A DNA stretch of 64,000 bases from Ramazzottius varieornatus. Taxonomy: Eukaryota > Tardigrada > Eutardigrada > Parachela > Ramazzottiidae. Below, piece after piece: positions 57,564 through 64,000 of this stretch; the first letter of the stretch is position 1; each line of letters starts with the position of its first letter. The stretch covers positions 1,507,270 to 1,571,269 of the forward strand of contig BDGG01000003.1 in assembly GCA_001949185.1 (NCBI GenBank). The letters run 5' to 3'. The notes below the pieces were generated by a model. That model was not told the DNA's origin. It was given only the letters and a program-made list of their open reading frames with translations, and made no database searches. Position numbers and translations under genes: made by a program.

Positions 57564-60044
57564 TCAGATTTCGATTAGGCGGTCTTCGTCCGTTAATGTA
57601 TCGTTGGCAAATTTCGCTGCAAGAGAAAAAGTTTTATAAACACCAAATCGAGAGCCATAATCGGAAAGTCTGTTCATAACAAGGTCCTGAGGAAACTAAG
57701 AACTCACATCCTTCTGACACTTCATAGCCTTGTCCGACCAAACAGTCCTTCAACTCCGCATTTAGTTTGATGTGCGCCTGACTGCAGATTATCGAACCCT
57801 GAATGTGACAGCTAAAAGCAGAAAAGACAGTGGGACAAAAAAGCACTGCCACAGTAAGCTGAAAGTGAAAAATTACCCTTCACCGATGACGACATCATCC
57901 ATGATGACAGACATGGTAATCTTGCTTCTTTCCCCAATCGTGCAGTTTCTGCCGATGACGGACCTCTTCACTGACACCTTCTCCCCAATCTTTGTCATCT
58001 CACCGATAAGACTATCTTGTCCGACCAACGCTTTTCCGTGGACATTCGCACTCGTATAAATTTGACTCAGCGTCTGCTTCGTCTCGCCTGGTTTGGCCGG
58101 ATGAAGCTGCTGGAGAATCTTTGAAGCCTAGAAAACACACACGACAAAGTATTTAAAATATCTGGGAGCTCAGCGAACCCAACGAGACAGCTTTTTCCCA
58201 TGTGGCGCACGTTACCAGTATTTTTGGCTTAGAACGTGCGCCACTCGGGAACAAACGAAATCGACAAGCTCGTTCGCCACGCGGCGCACCTGCTCGGTAT
58301 TATTGGCTGAACGCGTGCGCCACTCAGAAGAAAGAGACGATCTCGTCGATTTTGTCCGAAATCCAAATCGGCTCGAGTTTAGAAATTATTCTCAATCTTT
58401 TCGTACTTGTCGATTCACTTCGCAAAACGACGCGACGCTTTTCACTCTTAAACATGTGCTTTCATCCGGCGCGACGTAGGCGAAGCATCGAATGCTGTTC
58501 CCAAAGTAGGGGTCTTCCATGTCCCCGTTATGGTCTGTGAAGAAGGACATTTCGCGGGCGAGAACGTCGAGGTTGTCTTCGGCCGCGATACGGTTGAGGT
58601 GGTCTGTGTCAGCGTGATGGCCTTGCTCGCTGGGAGCGAAGCGACCATTACTCAGCTCGAAGTCGATGCTGCGAGACTGGTGCTGCTTCTTGATGAGCTT
58701 GGGAATGAGCTCGGAACGAACGGTACCGATGTTGGGATCTGCGAGGAGATAATCGAGAACCCATTTCTTCAGAAGATAGATGTGGCAGTCTTCCAGCGAC
58801 GCCCGTAAACTAATTCTCGGATACCTGCAAATACAATTAGAGGTTTAAATAAGCATTTCAGCCATAGATGGAGTCTGTCAAACAACAGCGACCAGATCTT
58901 CTTCCGAGTGGCGCACGCTTACAGCCAATTTCACCGGCAACGGGCGCCACTATGAAAACGATCTGGCCGAGTTCATTAGCCGAGCTCTCAATTACACTAA
59001 ATACGATTCCAAATACTGCATTCAGATTGTTGATTACCTGGTTAGAAGGTACCGGCGAATTTCCAAATATTCGTCGATATCAGCTTCGGAGGTGGAGAGG
59101 ATGAGACGGTTAGAGACGGGTTCTAAGCCGATAATTTCGCGGTCTGTAAACATGAATGAGTTCCTCTACCACCAAGGTATTCTCGCATGTATTTATAGAC
59201 AGAAATACGATATAAGGTATAAGATTTGGTACCATGTTGTTTTTTGGTTTTGGTTCCAGGAATGACATTTTCGTTGCTCATGGTCTTGTGGTATACTGCG
59301 GCGAGAGAAGCATCGTGTATCCTGAAGACATTAGCGACGTCTTGTAAGTTCAGGTCACAGATGATATCACAAGGGATAATCAAAAGATCGCTCTGCAAAG
59401 AGCGCGGAAACTCGGTAAAATATTTAGGTACAAACGAGACGTGGAGCTCTACGCACGTGCAGTTTCTGTTTGTTGTGGAGCGTTCGAATCGAGTCCGCCG
59501 TTCCAAAGTCGTCATCGTCCGGAACGGTAACGTAATCTATCTCTATATCGATCTCAGAGGTGGCGGACACAGCGACGCTAATCTCTTGATGAGTGGATTC
59601 CGAAACGACGAGAAGGACGCCTGAAAAAGAGATAAATTACATGAGCAAGTTCGTCAGCGCTGTGCAGTTCAACCTTCATGGAACACTTTTGAGCTGACTG
59701 TTCCCGTTGACCACAGTACTACACAATCCATCCAGAACAAAAAAGTTCTGCAAAACATGCAAGCCAAGCCAATAGGTACGACTGAGCGACGGACGGACTT
59801 GTAGCGAGTCTACTAGCGACCATCAGCTGATGAAATTACGGAATAACGGAAACGACAAAGAGCACAAGCTTTACTCACGTCTGAATCCATTGTTCTGCAG
59901 CCATTTCAGTGGATAATATATCAGGGGATATCTGCCTACAGACAGTAGCGATTTCGGTGTAGAAATCAGCTCTTCCAGCGGCGAAGATGCTCCAGCAGCA
60001 AGGACGACGGCTTGCAGTTCTTCCACCTTGTCGAAGGCCATCAT
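57564..60044 (-). CDS. EIF2B3, translation factor eIF2B gamma subunit (468 aa)
   Basis: Eight exons: 60044-59879, 59620-59457, 59392-59233, 59143-59053, 58824-58407, 58127-57877, 57811-57708, 57616-57564, with all phases consistent. The nucleotidyltransferase-like start is LQAVVLAAGASSPLEEL, followed by PKSLLSVGRYPLIYYPL, VPDDDDFGTADS and LLIIPCDIICDLNL. C-terminal hexapeptide (left-handed beta-helix) repeats include LVGQDSLIGEMTKIGEK and ITMSVIMDDVVIGEG, and the ending is DRLIEI. eIF2B recycles eIF2-GDP, and gamma joins epsilon in the catalytic part. The usual GGxGxR-type loop is altered to AAGASS, as expected of a subunit without transferase activity. Introns 4 and 5 hold three hairpin elements. 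Confidence 0.93.
58164..58370. repeat. Two adjacent intronic hairpin elements (EIF2B3 intron 5)
   Basis: First unit GGGAGCTCAGCGAAC...CCATGTGGCGCACGTTACCAG...AACGTGCGCCACTCGGGA. The second begins about 58256 with CGCGGCGCACCTGCTCGG...GCGTGCGCCACTCAG and ends near GATTTTGTCCG. They are a side-by-side pair inside one 279-bp intron. Confidence 0.7.
58870..58988. repeat. Intronic hairpin element (EIF2B3 intron 4)
   Basis: Arms GGAGTCTGTCAAAC / ATTAGCCGAGCTCTC, inner arms ACCAGATC / GATCTGG, and core GAGTGGCGCACGCTTACAGCC...CGGGCGCCACT. Confidence 0.7.
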
Positions 60045-60497
60045 GAATCTTCTGCACACCAGTCACCAGTTCACAACAGGCTGCGCTTCGGAAGCCTTAG
60101 GTGATCGTGCGGTCCTGAAATATGAGTGTACTCGTACCAGAGAGATAATCTTACAGAGAAATCCGAAGGATTCACATCAGAATGAGCGAATATCAGATAC
60201 AGTAGTGAGATAGATCAGAATCAGTCAATCAGAAGCGCTCCGTCCTTTGGGCTTTGACTCCGTCAGGAGTCTGGACACAGGAGCAACCAAAACCAATCAA
60301 GAATCAACAGGGCTGCTCAAACGAAACCAAGTGGCTTGACTTTCTCTACAGCGAAAGACACACAACAGTAGCTGGGTCCAGCGCGAATACCCTCCAGTTC
60401 CGCGGCTCCAGTTAACCGCACTACCGGGTTCGTTTCCGTCGTCAGATTTTACAACAAGACCGCCTCAAACATCATTTCCATCTCATTAGTTATAATT
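60045..60497. other. Interval between EIF2B3 and HAP40
   Basis: No coding signal. It should hold the EIF2B3 promoter. A GACTCCGTCAGGAGTC hairpin lies near 60268. Confidence 0.4.
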
Positions 60498-61600
60498 CTA
60501 AGTTCGCACCACATAGTGCGGAACGAGATCAGTCAAATACTCCACAAACGAGCACTCAGTTCTATCCAGAATATTCATCAGTTTCTCAGAGGCTTCATAA
60601 GTCCTCGACATATCCTTCCCGGTCACCGCCAGCACAAAATCTTTTAGCTTCAAAAATTCCACCGGTGATAAAAAAGACACGAAAGTTTGCGGACCAGTCG
60701 CTCCTTCCGCCTTCAGTTCTGCCAAGTCCTCTTTCAAATACCACTCCATCATCTGCTTATGGAACGGCGACATCTTTGCAGGCATGGGTTCCACGATCAG
60801 CAAAATCAACACCTGCCGTATCTCGCACTGTCTCGCTAGTTCTCTGTACCAGCCTATCACCTTCGCTGGTCCATGCTTTAGGACACCAGAGACCATGATG
60901 ATCTCCTCGTAGGTGAGAAGCGCGTCGACGAGAAGGCCAGCTTGGGTCTGGACGTCTGCGAGGGTACGAAGAACCACCAGACGCTCTCTTGTCCCGTTCT
61001 GTGTCTTATTCAGCTCCAAAGCTTTGTGGAGAGTCTTTACAGCATCTTCAGGTCTTGCAAGATGTAGCATGGCTTCCGAGAGACGAACTAGAGCGGTGAC
61101 TGCTTGATGGGTCGCACAATTCTGCTCGTAGATGTCTATAAAGCAAAAACAGCTTGAGTTTGACCTGATTAATAACGAAGCTTTCAATACCGCAATGCTG
61201 CAGTGGGTTACGATATATGAGAAGAAATCCAGTTATTGAACAAATTTTAATTAGTACCAGCAGCTTTATTCGTAGCGTCGATGGCAAAGTAGAGCGAGTC
61301 CCAGAGCGTAGGTAAGTTCAGGTTGTAAGCTTCCTTCTCTTCGTCGAGATGGAGCCGAGCGGAACGCATATAGGCTTCGGCTTCGGAGATGGAGTTTTCA
61401 GCGGCACTTTCGCAGGCGGCAACACCTTCGGAGCAGGTAGCAGCAAAGACACGGAGATCGTCATTTTCCAGCTGGCGTGACAGGGCGGTCAGCTCCGCCG
61501 CTGCTTCTCCTGCTGCAGGCCGCTGTGTCAGACGTTGACGGAGACGCTCGGGTATGGTGAAACGAAGGAGGCTTTCCGTGATTCCTGCAACATGATCCAT
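60498..61600 (-). CDS. HAP40/F8A, huntingtin-associated protein (326 aa)
   Basis: Two exons, 61600-61258 and 61135-60498, joined in phase 1 by a short intron. The protein is almost all helical with TPR-like repeats: AVTALVRLSEAMLHL, DAVKTLHKALEL, LVVLRTLADVQTQAG. The diagnostic segment CEIRQVLILLIVEPMPAK matches the HAP40 pattern (CE-x-x-x-VL-x-LL-x-x-x-P-x-PAK). HAP40 packs between the HEAT domains of huntingtin and stabilises it. The human protein is a little longer (371). HAP40 presence implies a huntingtin gene in this genome. Confidence 0.82.
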
Positions 61601-61735
61601 TGCATGGAGAGTCCTGACTTCACAGAGAAGAAAAGTGAATGAAAATATCCAACTTTCAAATACCGTAGAAATTCAGATGTCACGGGTAAAATTCCCTGTT
61701 GTTGAGAGATTACGGCAAGCGGTGTTTAGCTACAG

Positions 61736-61806
61736 TGACGTCATTGTTAGTAGTTGTATTGGTCATACTCGGCTCCGAAACTACGGCTAGTGAAAGAATG
61801 ACGTCA
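61736..61806. promoter_or_regulatory. Two CRE palindromes between HAP40 and NRBF2
   Basis: Perfect TGACGTCA at 61736 and 61799, spacing 63 bp, with an ATTGG box between them. They lie between divergent start codons at 61600 and 62014, so this is a candidate bidirectional promoter. Confidence 0.5.
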
Positions 61807-62013
61807 ACTGCCCAGCCCAGGCTGGCTCGCAATTTCTCCGCTATAGAGAAACTGACCACGTGACATCTGAGTTACTTTGCCCACTGCTCAATTAAATTAA
61901 TTAGTCTTTCAGTGTTTCTCCATTGTGGATAGTCCTCCACCCATGTCTCTTTGTTTCAGAATTCAGATGCCCCAATATAAAGTAACGACTGCACCAGCTT
62001 CAATCGATGCGAC

Positions 62014-62950
62014 ATGGAAGAAATCAGCAAGGCACCTCTGAACCAGGTAACCTTTTCTCTCATGCATGGGCTGTCAGTCTGTTACATAAGGCTCAAACTG
62101 TATAAGTATAACCGTGTGTTTTCCTCCTTCATAGGCTCACTTCCTTGATCGCAAAGCGGACTATTACACCCGGAAGAACCTTCTTGAGAAAGCTATCCAG
62201 TGCCGTCAACGAGCAGTCGGTAGGGATTGGATTCTGATTCTAAGTTCACGGTTGATAAAAATCCAGCGTGATTGTACAGATTGTCTGGAAGCTGTTCGCA
62301 CTTTATCCCTCAGCGACGACTGCATCCTTTCCCTCAACTCACAAGTATCCACTCATCTTCTCCAGATTCACATCTTGAAGGAACAGCTCTGTCAGAAGAG
62401 CAGCAAGATGCCCGCAGTCTCGCAAGTGGCTCTACAAGCCAACAAGTCCACTCCACCCTCCGTCAAACCTCCCAAATCAACCTACTCCTCTGAAATCGAA
62501 GCAGCCATCAAGAAAGAAATACTCAAAGGCGACCAGTTGCTAGAATCTCTCGTATCCCAGCAGATCAAGGAGCGCGATGAAAAGAACGACGCCATGATCA
62601 GCTCGGCCGTCAAACGGCCCAAACCAGTCGAAGAAGTCTTGGAAGAACTGCGCGATCACAACTTGCAGCTGAAGTCCCTGATAGGTGGCTTGTTCGAAGA
62701 AGTGGATACTCTGAAAACAGAGAATAATGAACTGAGAGCGAAACTGGCAGAGTTCGAAAGACAGTCAGACTTGAAAGATGCGTCGGTTGATGTGAAGAGT
62801 GCTTCGATGGAAGCGACTTCCCCGTCCATGCCTGAGCTACCTCCCCTGGAACCCTTAGATTTTCCTTCCTTCGATTCGATTCCGATCAGTTTGAAGCCTA
62901 GAGTTAGAGTGCCAAGACCAAATCGTTCTTCCGAAACATCGCAGACTTAA
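62014..62950 (+). CDS. NRBF2-like autophagy adaptor (282 aa)
   Basis: Two exons, 62014-62046 and 62135-62950, phase 0. The N-terminus MEEISKAPLNQAHFLDRKAD, with YTRKNLLEKAIQCRQRA, is a MIT-type helical hairpin as in NRBF2. A middle coiled coil is present (VEEVLEELRDHNLQLKSL, FEEVDTLKTENNELRAKL). The C-terminus carries LPPLEPLDFPSFD, close to the PPLDFP motif of human NRBF2. NRBF2 joins the Vps34-Vps15-Beclin1-Atg14 complex and tunes PI3P production in autophagy. The first exon is only 11 codons but matches the family start well. Confidence 0.78.
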
Positions 62951-63420
62951 AATAGCTGCGTTCAGTCTACTCTGAACGTGCGCGAATACACGCAGGACGA
63001 GATATTATGGTACAGTAAAAATTAGGGAACAGGCCGAAAGGACAGCAAGATGGAAATTCGACCGTCGAAAAGCGTCGAAAAATGTATTACTGTGAATCGG
63101 TCGCGTACGTGCTCCCGTACCGCTGTAGCAAAAAGGACTGTCCCATAATATTTACTGTACCCTAACTTCTCGTCCTGCGTGTACGGATGTCCTATGTAGT
63201 GTCATCAGTCATGTCCTGTCAGTAGTGCTGATGTGTGATGTCATTTGGAATTTCGCACCGTGGTTCTGTCGACGACAGTTCTCGCTTTACTCAGCAATTT
63301 TCGTCTTGTGTGGCTTCGTTCTTGTAAAATGTAAATTGCGGTTTCAAGCACGATGACAAAATATATGCAGGAAAACTTTCGCGAAGAGAAACTATGAACA
63401 CAGCGTGACTAAATACATTA
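62951..63420. other. Convergent 3' interval, NRBF2 and PSMD7
   Basis: No gene recognised. A short TAGTGTCATCAGTCATGTCCTG patch near 63195 is the only repetition noticed. Confidence 0.35.
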
Positions 63421-63862
63421 TTATTTCGCATCTTTGTTGGCTTCTTCCTTCTTATCCCCGGTCGCCTTGTCCTTCTCTCCCTCCTTTTTATCCTTTTCCT
63501 TCAGTTTATCCACCTTCTCCTGGACTTTCTTCTCCACCTCAGACTTGCTTCTCAGCTTGTTGTCGATCAGGTTATGCATGGAGAGGATGGAGCGGACCAT
63601 GGTGGACAAGTACACCACCAGCAACTGATCGTTAGTCTGTGTCGTCATGGACTCGGTGAAGACCGGCGAGTTGATGTTGGGCAGAAGGTTGAAAATGTCT
63701 TGAAGATTATTGATCACGTCCGTATTGACAGGAAGCTCTTTGTTCTGCACTTTCTGAAGGTAGCTGACGATGTGGTTCAACTGAGTGCGAAGACCCTTCA
63801 AGCCAGAGAGTTGGTTCGAAACCAGCTGCGAAAGGGATCCGACGGACGTGTCTTTGATATCT
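63421..63862 (-). CDS. PSMD7 (26S proteasome subunit RPN8), 3' exon only
   Basis: The final coding exon, entered in phase 2 after a TTCCAG acceptor. It encodes RDIKDTSVGSLSQLVSNQLS, LKGLRTQL, then LPVNTDVINNLQDIFNLLP and TNDQLLVVYLSTMVRSILSM, followed by a Lys/Glu-rich tail. This is the C-terminal helical half of RPN8, which pairs with RPN11 in the proteasome lid. The MPN domain and start codon lie beyond the right edge. Positions 63863-64000 are intron. Confidence 0.92.
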
Positions 63863-64000
63863 CTGGAAGAACAAAGAAAACTTAACTATTGAAGATCTGA
63901 CTTCAAGCGTTTCGAAAAATTCTGACTGTCTGACAGATCACTAAGGTGGAAACTTCCGTCGCCCAAAAACCTGCATACAGCTAGGCATGCGGAACAAGTG

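Noticed and set aside
1-64000. CRISPR arrays, bacterial operons, ribosome binding sites or phage genes
   Set aside because: Spliced animal genes span the window and no regularly spaced direct repeats or prokaryotic features were seen.

Overview
The window reads as compact animal nuclear DNA. Genes have several exons with GT-AG introns, mostly 50-300 bp. They lie on both strands, about one per 3 kb. Many products are typical animal proteins: RIC8 synembryn, HAP40/F8A, NRBF2, ANKRD45-like, MAN1B1, PIGA, ELOVL and EIF2B3. Gene density, intron size and near-balanced base composition would fit a small-genome invertebrate such as a tardigrade, but the sequence alone does not settle this. Two assembly gaps are present (783-1227 and 49080-49129).

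Region 1 (about 1.5-7.5 kb): a minus-strand SP-RING (MIZ/PIAS-type) SUMO-ligase-like gene with an in-frame UAG inside its zinc finger, a poorly resolved proline-rich gene, and a possible divergent nuclear-receptor ligand-binding-domain gene.

Region 2 (5.0-32.1 kb) is the most unusual part. It is a tandem plus-strand cluster of six paralogues, A to F. Each starts with the same undescribed domain of about 115 residues. The intact ones continue with 1, 3 or 4 copies of a repeat of about 110-130 residues whose layout resembles BEN domains, so they look like a lineage-specific family of putative chromatin or DNA-binding proteins. B (4 repeats), D (1), E (3) and F (1) are open. C (4 repeats) carries several stops and frameshifts. 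A has lost everything between its first exon and its last. Intron 1 of most copies carries two CRE-like TGACGTCA sites about 60 bp apart. Fragments of a tyrosine kinase gene and a MATH/BTB gene lie between copies. Two abutting TA-flanked inverted-repeat elements sit in the 6 kb non-coding stretch between A and B.

Region 3 (33.5-64 kb) is a dense block of housekeeping genes: a secreted protein of unknown function, SHQ1 (snoRNP assembly), RPB6, eIF1A, ELOVL, MAN1B1, PIGA, an unidentified 133-residue protein, guanylate kinase, RIC8, ANKRD45-like, EIF2B3, HAP40, NRBF2 and the 3' exon of PSMD7. No operon logic is seen. HAP40 and NRBF2 are divergent and share an interval with two perfect CRE palindromes.

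A dispersed hairpin element of about 120 bp (stem core GTGGCGCAC / GTGCGCCAC) occurs about eleven times, and every copy falls inside an intron.
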